Below, piece after piece: positions 20,615 through 29,800 of a DNA stretch of 64,000 nt; position 1 is the stretch's first letter, and every line of letters starts with the position of its first letter. The translations under genes were made by a program, and so were the position numbers. This DNA is from Diplonema japonicum (Eukaryota; Euglenozoa; Diplonemea; Diplonemida; Diplonemidae). Location of the stretch: assembly GCA_964019335.1 (NCBI GenBank), contig OZ025668.1, forward strand, positions 62,001-126,000, in the 5' to 3' direction. The notes under the pieces are model-generated. The model ran no database searches. It was not told the DNA's origin and was given only the letters and a program-made list of their open reading frames with translations.

Positions 20615-21435
20615 GTGACAGGTTTGACGCCCCCTGGGCAGAGACAGTCAAGGCAGCCAATGGCCCCTTTTGAAAGAAACAAACAAAAAAAAAATCTATC
20701 GCGTTTTTGTAAAAAAAAGTAAAAAACCAAAAAAAATTGTATCATGCTCTCCCCAGCCAAGCCTTCAGCCTTGTTCCCCGCTTCTTCCCTCTCTTCTGTG
20801 ATACCTTTTATTCTCCTTTCTTTCTTTCTTCTCGGCGTAGGCGTAAGGAGTATGATTTCAGTCCTTCCCTTTCTTCTTCCCTCCCTTCTTTTTCTTCCTT
20901 TTTCTTTTCCTTTTTCCTCGTAATTTCTACCCTTATCTACATGCACGCTATCTTTTCTCTTTTTCTTTTTTGGAGGGGGAGAACAAAATAGAAGAAAAAC
21001 AAGAACATAAGTATCTAATCATCTTTTCTCTCTCCCCACCCCCCTCTTGGTATGTGTATGACCCTTCTCCCCCATGGAAAAAAATAAATGGGAAGCAGGG
21101 AAAGAAAAAAAAAACAAAACAAAAAAAAAAAAGAAAAAGAGAGATGATGGCGCGGTGCAAGGGCCACCACTAGTGGCAGAGGAACGAATAGTGAAGAGGC
21201 AAGAAGAAGGGTTAAGGAGAAATTAGAAGGGTGGAACAACAAAAAATAAAAAATAAAAAGAAAAAAAATGGGGCTTTGATTGCAACACTAGGTGGCGTTA
21301 AGCGTGCAATGAAGCACGAACTACCTACTTGATTACAGGGGGCGCTCCTCGGAACAGCGAACAACACATCTGATGTACTTCTTATATTTTCATGCTATCC
21401 CCACCACCTAAAAAAAAAAAGAAGGAAAAAAAACC
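19418..21435. other. 2-kb low-complexity spacer
   Basis: Mostly alternating T/C- and A/G-rich homopolymer tracts, including an A33 run at 20578-20610. Open frames are Phe-, Lys- or Arg-rich artefacts. A 12-bp inverted repeat (GATTCTGTCAAA at 20149-20160, its complement at 20244-20255) is the only local structure. A SINE-like repeat copy lies at its right end and is listed separately. A minus-strand frame starting near 19907 (MVANRVSSSTATSPP) might be a short presequence-like exon but has no support beyond composition. Confidence 0.55.
21269..21420 (+). repeat. Dispersed SINE-like repeat, copy 1
   Basis: About 140 bp beginning TGGGGCTTTGATTGCAACAC and ending CCCCACCACCT followed by an A run. 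It matches 25201-25411 at both ends: GGCTTTGAT[TC]GCAACACTA[AG]GTGGCGTTAAG at the left and ACATCTGATGTACTTCTTATATTT[TC]CATG plus CCCCACCACC at the right. The second copy carries about 60 bp more in the middle. A fixed 5' end and an A-tail suggest a retroposed short element. TGGCGTTAAG loosely resembles an RNA polymerase III A box, but no convincing B box is seen. Confidence 0.55.
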
Positions 21436-22461
21436 TCAGTATGACTTTCGTCTGTTGTGCTGCAGAATGCCTCTGACACACTTGTCAACGACATCCCGCA
21501 CACGCTTAGCCTTGGACCCCGGCCAGAATGTGCTGCTAGGTACTTCAGCATCGAACCTCTTGCCAAGCCGCGTACTGGTGGTCCACAAGGCTTTAAGGAG
21601 CTTGTTTGGAGGAATGGAAGGGTTGATGCGTGATAGTGCCAGAAGTCCATCCCTTGCCACGGCCTCTGCCACCCGCTCCCCTTCCTCGGAAGCTAGTTTC
21701 CCTGCGATTCCCTTTGTGGGCATCGTCAGCACTTCCTCTAAATTCTGCTTCAGCGAATCGTATACCTGAAGGACAGGCCACGTCTCCTCACGTGCGTACC
21801 GTGTCTCGAGGTTCCGCTTCAACGGTGACTCCCCGCAACCCCTGATGCTCACCCGTCCATCTTGAACAGTCAGCTTGTCGAGGCACAGCTCGGGGACAGA
21901 TGCACGGCGTGTCTTCTTCTTGGATTCAGGCAAGCTGTCGGAGCTGCTGGAGCTTGATGTTGACAGGACAGACGCGCACATCGGTGTGACAGGCTCGCCC
22001 CCCTCGTCGGGGTGCAACACCAGCCATCTGGAGGTCGCTGCCTGCAAGGCGTCTATCACAAATGGGTTCATTTTCAATAATTTCATGTAATCCGCAAAGC
22101 TAGGCACCTCCTTCATGAATGCGTAGATGAGACCCGCGTCCCCATGTAGGAGTCCACCCATGCGCGGGGTGCGGTGGTCGTCAAGAGAGGTACGCTCGCC
22201 TGAGTCGATGGCTCCAAGGAGCGCGTCCCCAAACATGATACGCTTCTCGGGTGTTGTTATAGTTTTCGCGATGCCCCGCATCATCTGGCACAGGGAGCCT
22301 GTCACCTCGTCGGGCAGCTCGTCCTCAAGGAAGGCCTGGAACACAGCGGGCGCCGTGAAGCTGCACACAATGATGCCTTGGTGCGCGAACAGCATGTCCA
22401 CAACCTCGTCGTCTTCGTCAGTCGCACTGCTCCGTCTTGAGAGCCATGATAACGTTACCAT
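21436..22461 (-). CDS. Unknown 341-aa protein
   Basis: Not recognised. The protein looks mostly alpha-helical and globular in two parts: about residues 20-160 (FAHQGIIVCSFTAPAVFQAF, then LPDEVTGSLCQMMRGIAKTI) and about 225-341, a basic helical region ending NRRKSY. They are separated by an acidic/serine linker (STSSSSSSDSLPESKKKTRR) that is probably disordered and phosphorylatable. No signal peptide, membrane segment or catalytic motif is visible. The ATG follows AAGTATACAG by 8 nt. The gene stands alone between long repetitive spacers, with a cluster of palindromic GTTATAAC-type motifs about 160-300 nt upstream. Confidence 0.65.
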   Translation of the reverse strand: MVTLSWLSRRSSATDEDDEVVDMLFAHQGIIVCSFTAPAVFQAFLEDELPDEVTGSLCQMMRGIAKTITTPEKRIMFGDALLGAIDSGERTSLDDHRTPRMGGLLHGDAGLIYAFMKEVPSFADYMKLLKMNPFVIDALQAATSRWLVLHPDEGGEPVTPMCASVLSTSSSSSSDSLPESKKKTRRASVPELCLDKLTVQDGRVSIRGCGESPLKRNLETRYAREETWPVLQVYDSLKQNLEEVLTMPTKGIAGKLASEEGERVAEAVARDGLLALSRINPSIPPNKLLKALWTTSTRLGKRFDAEVPSSTFWPGSKAKRVRDVVDKCVRGILQHNRRKSY

Positions 22462-22617
22462 CTCAACACCTGTATACTTAAGGAAGAGGTCTATGAAAGA
22501 AGAACGATAATAACGATCAGAACAGAACTAAAAGAACAACTGTGGTTTCTTTTTTCTTTTTCCTTTCTTCTTATTTTTTTTTGCATTCCCATTTCCTTTG
22601 CATACATCGCGCGCTGG

Positions 22618-22757
22618 AACTGTTAAATAAATAACTTATTTGTTATAACCTTCTAAGATAACAGTTATAATGGCAAAAAAAAAAAAAAAGAAACTGTTAT
22701 TTTCTTTCGTCCCGCAACGTTGAGCTATTTCGAAATAACTGTTATAACGTTATAACG
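22618..22757. promoter_or_regulatory. Cluster of GTTATAAC/AACTGTTA palindromic motifs
   Basis: Within 140 bp upstream of the 341-aa gene, the motifs GTTATAACC, AACAGTTATAA, AACTGTTAT and the perfect 14-bp palindrome TTATAACGTTATAA (22742-22755) recur in both orientations. They resemble Myb-type recognition cores (YAACNG/TAAC). A regulatory role is inference. Confidence 0.3.
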
Positions 22758-22784
22758 CGCAAAGTGTGGTTGTAAAAAAAAAAA

Positions 22785-22830
22785 TTCACTATGATAGGAA
22801 CGAAGTGGTTAGCAACGGCCCGCCAAAAAA
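22785..22830 (-). repeat. Dispersed 40-nt repeat, copy 1
   Basis: On the minus strand it reads GGGCCGTTGCTAACCACTTC, then GTTCCTATCATAGTGAA and a T run. A second copy with four differences is at 26748-26797, immediately downstream of the cyclase gene. Both copies are followed by T8-T10. Confidence 0.55.
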
Positions 22831-23604
22831 AGAAAAGAAAAGTGTGTGTGATGGGAACGTGATGGTTCTTTTCGGATTCTTTTTCTTTTTCTTTTCTCCT
22901 CTTCCCCCCTTAAATGACCCCTCCCCCCCCCATACCACCCAACACTTCCAGGGAGAAAAAGGTAAATGTGGCCTGAGGATGCTGCCTCTTCATAAGGAGA
23001 ACCTCTTAGGCCGTTCATTACCAGGCCCAGAAGGATGGAAGAGAGCCTCGTCTCAAAACCCCAGGAGGACATGAAAGAATTATATCTTTTTGCTTTGCTG
23101 GGGGGGGGGGTCCGTAATTCTTCTTTTTGTTCCCTTGTGTGTGTTTTGTTTTCTACTTCTTTCTTTTTCTCTTTCGGCTACTGCGTGCCCCAGATACACA
23201 GAAAAGTTAAATTGAAAAGATGAGGAAGGTAAATTAGATAGTAATATTCAAAAAAAAAAGAAAAGAAACTAGGGTATTGTAGGTCATCTTCTTAGGCAAA
23301 TAAAAAAAAAGAAATATACTCGACCAATTTCTTGCAGTGCACCAGTTGGTGCCCACCGTGAACTTCGTACACAGTTAGTAAAACGAGGTTTTCTTTTTTT
23401 CTTTTTCCTTTCGCGATCCACCCTCGTCACAAAGGACAAGTTCTATTTATTACTTGAATGACTCTCTTTCTTTCAGGAAGTCAGTAAAGATGTTTACGGA
23501 GAAAACAGAAAGAATAGTCGGTCGGCCCTTAGCATTTGTTTGCCGCATAAACACCACTTCTCTTTCCTCAAATGCGCACTATTCAAAGTGCCTTCATACC
23601 TTCT

Positions 23605-23622
23605 GGGGGGGGGGGGGGGGGG
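23605..23622 (+). repeat. G18 homopolymer
   Basis: Uninterrupted run of 18 G in the spacer. It could form G-quadruplex DNA; copy number is likely unstable. Confidence 0.85.
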
Positions 23623-23880
23623 AGAGAAATAAAGGTAGGGGTCTTCTTTTTTAATTTTCTCTTGTGCGCACGAGCACCTTCTTTTGCCCCTCCCTTAATT
23701 CTTCTTTTTCTTTTAACAACAGACCTTTTAGCGGGGGGGGAGGTGTGTGTTTTTTTTTAATTTTCTTCTCAAAAAAAAAGGAATAAAAAAAAAAAGAAAG
23801 AAACAAAAAAAATAGCAAAGCAGCGTTGTTCAAAAATCAAATGAATTCTTCAGGGGTTTTTTTCCCTCGCTTCATTCAAA

Positions 23881-23907
23881 CCCCCCCCCCCCCCCCCCCC
23901 CCCCCCC
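23881..23907 (+). repeat. C27 homopolymer
   Basis: Uninterrupted run of 27 C (27 G on the minus strand) about 180 bp from the left arm of the large palindrome. Confidence 0.85.
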
Positions 23908-24054
23908 ATTGAAAGATTCTTGCTGGTCCAAGTAAGTCACCGCCGATCTGTCTATTTTCTGGGTGGTAAGCACAGTTCGAATATGGGGGTGTAGCCGTGC
24001 CTGGGGGTAGGGTTTTATCAAAAGGGACACAAGAGAAAATTGGGGGGTAGGGGG

Positions 24055-24365
24055 GATGGTCCTTAAAGAGCCATTTTTTGCCATTTGACCACCCCAGAAA
24101 TGCCCACATATCACCCAAACCCCTGTTTCCCCATGGTTTTCGGCCCATAAGTGCCTAGGATCATGTTCTATTTCTTGGGCCCCGTGTACAAACCCAATGT
24201 AATCCTACGTAACGTTAAAAAGGGATTACACTGGGTTTGTACCAAACGGGGGCATAGAACATGACCCTGAGCACTTATAGGCCGAAAACCATGGGGAAAC
24301 AGGGGTTTGGGTGATATGTGGGCATTTTTGGGGTGGTCAGAGTTTTTTTTAAGGCCCAAAATGCC
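24055..24365. repeat. Large near-perfect palindrome with about 118-bp arms
   Basis: The left arm (about 24086-24205) and right arm (about 24223-24339) are reverse complements with few mismatches. Shared blocks include TGCCCACATATCACCCAAAC, CCATGGTTTTCGGCC[CT]ATAAG and ACAAACCCA[AG]TGTAATCC. Only about 17 bp separate the arms, and weaker pairing (GG[TG]CCTTAAA) extends outward on both sides. Foldback transposon, recent inverted duplication or hairpin RNA source are all possible. Confidence 0.75.
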
Positions 24366-24494
24366 CTTAGCGAAAGAACTGAAAAATGGTAAAAAAAAAA
24401 AAAAAAAAAAAAAAAAAGAGATGAGATAAAGGAGGTTCCTGTTTTGGAACGTCCCCCCTCAAAAAAAAAAAAAAACGATCCCCTTATTACCCCT

Positions 24495-25128
24495 AAGGGC
24501 TATGCTGGCAAGGAAACGCGTTTCCAAGCATTTCTTTTGAAAAAAAGTTGTCTCGATTCTAGTGGTGCCATGCAGTATGTGACACAGCGGCCACCCTTGT
24601 GAAACTTCGCCCCGAAGCCTCCCAAGTCCCCTGTGGTCCCGTAGAAAGTAAAAGTGGAGAGGTAAAGAAAGCTTGGAAATTGAAATAGGGAGAGGGGCCA
24701 CAGAAGCAATTAAACACCAACTGGAGAGTTGTGGGAGGCTTGCTTCACTGGCACGATGCCGCGGGGAGGCTACTTGCCTGACCTGGTGAAGCCACCTCCT
24801 TGTTCGATGTAATGGGATAAGGGACTCTCCGTTGAGGGCGATGCTAACTGGCGCCACGCGTAGGGTGGGCTCTCCACCCCCGTCCAGGTTTCCCCACGTG
24901 TACGGCTTTAGAACGAGAGTTTCCCTTTCGCTTGTGGTTCTCCAAACCACAATTACCAGGAACCACCACAGGGAGGTTGGAAACATTGGTCCCCAAAAAA
25001 AGGAAACGGAAATGTTTCCTTATTCTAGGGCCGTTTCCTTAGAAGGGACCACTCTCTGAAAAGGGTAGTATCTGAAAAATAAGGAAACAGAAACGGAAAC
25101 GTTTCCCCGTTTCTTGCCGGCATAGCCC
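24495..25128. mobile_element. Non-autonomous DNA-transposon-like element with terminal inverted repeats
   Basis: The left end AGGGCTATGCTGGCAAGG AAACG (24496-24518) is matched in inverse orientation at the right end, 25105-25128, with two or three differences. The roughly 630-bp interior is GC-richer than the flanks, carries several GGAAAC motifs near the right end, and holds no convincing transposase. A 175-codon minus-strand frame covering most of it has no recognised domain. The flanks are homopolymers, so a target-site duplication cannot be read. Confidence 0.5.
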
Positions 25129-25129
25129 T

Positions 25130-25154
25130 GGGGGGGGGGGGGGGGGGGGGGGGG
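25130..25154 (+). repeat. G25 homopolymer
   Basis: Run of 25 G directly abutting the right terminal repeat of the transposon-like element. Confidence 0.85.
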
Positions 25155-25200
25155 TGTTGAAGGAACTAAAATAGAGACGTGTAGCAAAAAAAAACTTAAA

Positions 25201-25411
25201 TGGGGGCTTTGATCGCAACACTAAGTGGCGTTAAGTGTGCAACGAAAGCATGAAGCATGAAATATCAACTTGATTACAGGGGTGCACCTCGGCCTAGCTG
25301 TAGCTTCTTCTGCGTTCCGCGTCGTGTCCTTAATGCGTGTGGTGTGCAACTCAACCCCGAGTACATCTGATGTACTTCTTATATTTCCATGTCTTCCCCA
25401 CCACCAAAAAA
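25201..25411 (+). repeat. Dispersed SINE-like repeat, copy 2
   Basis: Longer copy of the element at 21269. It shares the same left end (GGGGGCTTTGATCGCAACAC), the same right end (CTGATGTACTTCTTATATTT and CCCCACCACC) and an A-rich tail. The extra middle portion contains TAGCTTCTTCTGCGTTCCGC. Confidence 0.55.
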
Positions 25412-26249
25412 AACTACTCTTCTAAGGATGCGCTTTGGGGTTGTCGACAGGAATCTCTCCCGCACATAGCAGCTGTCTTACCCACCTCCCAGCATATGAC
25501 CTTCAACTCCATTCTACAGCCATCAACACCTTCTGAGGTCGCCCGTTATATGAAAAAGAGAGAAAAAAAAGTAAGACGAAAAAAAAAGAATACGAGTACG
25601 TCGCTTCGGGCAAAAAAAAAGGAAGAAGAAGAAAAAAAGAGGGTAGGGCCGCAAGCCACTAAGTTCTTTATGCTCCTGTCCCATGGTCTTTCTTCTTGTT
25701 GAATTTCAAAGAAAAAAGAAGGCAAAAAAAAGATAAAGAGGGGGGGGGATATCACAAAAGATAAAAGGGCGCTCCAAGAGAGAAGTAGAGAGACAAAAAA
25801 ACGAGAAAAAAAAAAGAACGAACAAAGAAAAAGGTGGGGGGGGAAGCTATCTAATACAGGCTTAAAACCACAACAAAAAAAAAGCGCAGTTCCTCCAGGA
25901 GCACACGGACGGCTCATTCTCTTTATCGTGGAGTGCAAGAAGAAGAAAAAAAGAGTCGGTTTTTAGCATTTGTCATGATCACTACTCTTTTTTGTGAAAG
26001 AAGGAGAAAAAAAAGGGGGGGGGTGGAAGGGAAATTCCAAACACAAAGAAGGAGATTCTTAATGCGATTAAAAAAAAAACATATATTGGTTGTATTTCTT
26101 TTTCTTTTTCTTTTATTTGTATTGTTTTCCCACAATACAAATAACATCATGCAGTGGGTAAGGGGGGGAGGGATCCTGGTGTGGTTGATTTTCTTCTTTC
26201 TTCTCTTCTTCTTCTTTCTAAATAAAGATTACAGTACATATCTCTAAAG

Positions 26250-26700
26250 TGCTCAGGTATCCTCCATTTTCATGGCCTGAACAAATCTGAAAAGAAAAGT
26301 GGAACCCCTTAAATGAGCCGTGACAGGCAGCCGGGACTTCTTTCGGTGAAACGCAAAGGCAATGACGTATCTTTAGACTATTACTCTAAAAAATCCCAAG
26401 CGAATCCCCTCGCACTTTAGTTTTTGAAGCGGGTTTGAAGAAAATAGAGGAGTGAAGGCCAGACCCTCACTGCATAGTGGAAATCAAAGAAAAAGGAAAG
26501 GGGGCAATGGGAGGGCAGCAGACCCTTATCGTAGCACTCATGCAGACGGCGGGTTTTGAGCACATCATGGAAACCCAACACAAAAAAAGAAATTCTTCTT
26601 GGTCTTCATTATATGAGTGGACGAGAAAAGCCTTTTATTCTTGCTTCTGAAAAACCCCCACCACTGTGAGCGGGATGGAACAGGCGCAACAAAGTCTTCT
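26250..26700. other. Non-repetitive segment without reading frame; possible structural RNA
   Basis: About 450 nt of normal-complexity sequence in an otherwise homopolymeric spacer, downstream of the cyclase gene. No long frame exists on either strand. I could not match it to tRNA, U-snRNA, RNase P or SRP RNA landmarks. It may be a noncoding RNA gene or a 3' untranslated region. Confidence 0.3.
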
Positions 26701-26747
26701 GTCTTTAAATTACCCCCCCCTTAAAAAAAACCTGAAATTAAAAAAAA

Positions 26748-26797
26748 TTTCACTAAGATAGGAAACGAAGTGGTTAGCAACGGCCCACCAAAAAAGA
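26748..26797 (-). repeat. Dispersed 40-nt repeat, copy 2
   Basis: Second copy of the repeat at 22785, beginning 17 nt beyond the cyclase stop codon. Its position right after a stop, followed by T8, hints at a 3'-end element, though a retroposed fragment is equally possible. Confidence 0.5.
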
Positions 26798-26813
26798 GGA
26801 AAGAATTTCAGAC

Positions 26814-29800
26814 TTAATCGTCATAGCTGGTTATTCTAAAGGAATACTGTCTGGCATGAGTAGAGCAAGTGTACTGGTTTGCCGAGGTTGGGTACCACAG
26901 GCAGATGGCGGAAAGGATGTAGTGGGTGACCAAAGGCATCGTCCCCTGGCTCGACAAGGAGGACGGGTTCACATCTTTTCTGTTGATAAACCGTATAGCT
27001 GCCTTGGTAAGCTGCAGCACCGGCCCCATGTGCTTGTTGAAGGAGAGTGCTTTCAAGTGGGGCGTCACGTAATTCTGCAGAATATCGAGAGCCCACGAGG
27101 ACATGATGTCGCCCTTGTGCTGCAGCAAGATCACCACCCACACGAAGTGTATCAAGGCGGGCAGTGCAACCGGTGTGAACCACATTTCGTGTTGTATTTC
27201 GATGATTTTGTCTATGCACGCGATGGCCTCGTGGTTGGACACACTGGTAGCCCTCCCCACGCAGCAGATGAACTCCAGAAGAGTGTCGTCCTTGTTGGTC
27301 CTGTCCATGAGCTCTTGAGGAGGCTCTCCTAACACCCTCTCATCGTTCTCTGACTCGAACACGACCTCTCTCATGTAGTACAGCGCCAGGCACGTCAGGT
27401 GCCCATGCTCACAGCCCTGCTTGCGCAGTACTTCGCTGTTCTTCCGCAACACGGCAGCAGTGCCCGCTTCGTTGCCCATCAAGATACACACTGTTGCTGC
27501 ATACGCCGGTGCCATCATACGTGCCCTCTCGTTCCCCCGCCGTAGCCCCACAAACTCCAACGGCGACCTTACGAAGTCCCGCATCGTCTCGCTGTCCAAA
27601 CCAAGGTGCAGCAGCAGCAACAGCGACGGCAGACTGGGGCATGCCACCACGTCATTGTAGTCCAGCACCACCTTGACGCCCTCGACGAGCCGCAGGACGT
27701 TGTCGATGGCCTTCAGGTCGGGCTTGCTGCGGCTCCTCTTCACGTCCTGGATCAGCCGCCCGCCACCTTTGAATATGAGAGCCAGCTGGTTGGTGATGAT
27801 GCCCATGTCCACGATGCTGTGGTAGCCTTTGATGCACTCGTTGCTCTCGAGGGCATAGTACTTGTCATTCGAACTTCCAAAACAACATGTGAAGCCCAGC
27901 ATCCTCCGCGACCTCCGCCGCACGTCACGCTCCATGATAGCGTCGGACACTATACCCAGTTCGGAGAGGCCAAGGAGGTGTGCCGCTTGTTTCACTGACT
28001 TTGTGAAGGAGCCCAGCAAGACGTACAGTTGTGTGAGCTGCCACCGGATGTCGTCTAGGCGCAGACCCTCGAGGCCGGCGTCTTCTGACTGTGTTTCGAA
28101 CATGATGGCCTTTTGGATGTACCGTTCCGCTGTTTTGTACTCTCCTTTAGTGGTTAAGTAGGTGCCTGCTTTCACGCTCCACCTGGCTGCGCCTGTAGGG
28201 TATCCGCCGTACTCGTAGTGTCGTGCTACGTCAGCAGGCGTGATGTGGTCCAGCTCGTGCCACAGGTCCTCCATGGCCTGCCCGATCCTGAAGTGGTTCT
28301 CACACTTCTCCGATGACAGCATATTGCTGTACAACGTAAGGGACAGGGCGTGCAGCGTGAAGGTGTGGAATCTCTCGTCGTCACACTTATGGAACACGTT
28401 CCTCCTCTCAAGCAGCCTGATCGTGTTTTCCACTTCATCCGAGTGTGCGTTGTTCGTGACGTTCAAGATTGCTGAGATCAGACGGAACTCAAAAGGCTTG
28501 CCTACCACGCATCCTATCTTCATGATCTCCAGTGACAAGGGCGACACCTCTGCCTTGAGTTTGTCAAGCGTCCCAATGGCCACGCTCTCGATGGTGGACA
28601 TACTGGACAAGATCTTGTCAAAATCCGCATCTGTCTGCAGCACCTCAGCAGACAGGTCTCCATTCACAGCAATGATGCCTTCGGCTAAGAGAGAGTCAAG
28701 AGCTTGCGTGATGATCATGGGGCAGCCATCACAGTACCGCTTCACAAGGTCCAGAAGGATGTCCTCTATTGAGTCGGCGTTCAAGCACGCTTTGCAGAGG
28801 TTGACACACTCGTCGTGTGTAAAGCGGTTCAAGACGGCAACCAAAGGGTTCATGGAGTGCAGGATCTTGAGGGTACCGTTGTTGTCATCTTCAGAAAGCG
28901 TCAGCGACACGCTCTTCATCAAACCGTCGTTCTGCTGCGCGATTGCAAAGGGTTTGTACTCCTCGACGTGGCTGCAGACAAGACCCATCATAATTCCTTC
29001 GTTGGTGTTAAAGGCCTGCAGGGACGCCAGCAGCGCCTTTACGGTGACATCGTCCATGGCATCAATGTCGTCTACAACGATGACGACGATGCTATTGTTG
29101 GTCTTGTGAGCATAGGCCGTCACCACCATGATGATGATCTTCTCAACCACCTCGGGGGGGATCAGGTACGCCTCATCAGGCGATGGCGCCAACAACGCTT
29201 TCTTTACGACACGGCTGAAGTCGCTGGTGGTGATGAGCTGCACCATCCAGTCCTTGTCACCCACTTCGTTCGAGATTCGTTTAGTGACATGTATCACTCC
29301 GTAGTTGGGGATGTCGCTCATTGTCTGCCGGGGGAGGAGCTTGATGTGCGCTATCTTGTCCTTCTGCAGACATTCGCAGAAGTATGACAACAGTGTCGTC
29401 TTCCCCATTCCCCTACCGCCCTTCACTACAAAAAGGTGCATGCTCGGCAGTGTCCCAGACATGCCCGGTACGACTGCTGACGAAAAAAAAAGGTTCCGTA
29501 CAAACTCTTTCAACGATCTCTTTGCTGTTTCTCTCCCCACGACAAGCGTGTTGCTCACCCCTATCGACACGTAAGACTCGGTCACGGACTTCACTTCGTT
29601 TATAAACTTAAAACTTGACCGCATTTTCTTCCAAGCTCGCGACGTGCGAGACGAACGCGATGTACGCGATCCCAAGCTGCCTGAGGACACAACACTTTTA
29701 ATCGACGGCACGGATCGCAGGATGCTGGGGTTGATTGCAAGATCATCTTCGCTACCACTGCTGTTGCCCGTGCTGAGGTCCACTGTTCCGGCAAAGATCA

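Larger units (their letters stand above)
22462..26813. other. 4.3-kb repeat-rich spacer
   Basis: The largest gene-free stretch. It contains palindromic GTTATAAC motifs (22.62-22.76 kb), two dispersed repeats, a 280-bp palindrome, an inverted-terminal-repeat element, a C27 run and two long G runs. All are listed separately. A minus-strand frame at 22809-23072 (MSSWGFETRLSSILLGLVMN) resembles a small hydrophobic protein, and a plus-strand frame at 25420-25560 (ESLPHIAAVLPTSQHMTFNS) has coding-like composition, but neither has a recognisable domain. The non-repetitive 26250-26700 segment has no usable reading frame. Confidence 0.6.

Noticed and set aside
20413-20946. 177-codon minus-strand ORF
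   Set aside because: Lys/Glu/Phe homopolymer composition from A/G and T runs; no globular region.
22809-23072. Minus-strand ORF MSSWGFETRLSSILLGLVMN
   Set aside because: Possible small hydrophobic protein, but its end runs into a dispersed repeat and basic homopolymer residues; not called as a gene.
24459-24986. 175-codon minus-strand ORF in the transposon-like element
   Set aside because: No transposase or other motif, ends in homopolymer-derived Phe residues, and overlaps the terminal repeat.
25337-25702. Plus-strand ORF containing ESLPHIAAVLPTSQHMTFNS
   Set aside because: The core looks coding-like, but the frame is flanked by repeat sequence and Lys-rich homopolymers and no family was recognised; could be a transposon remnant.
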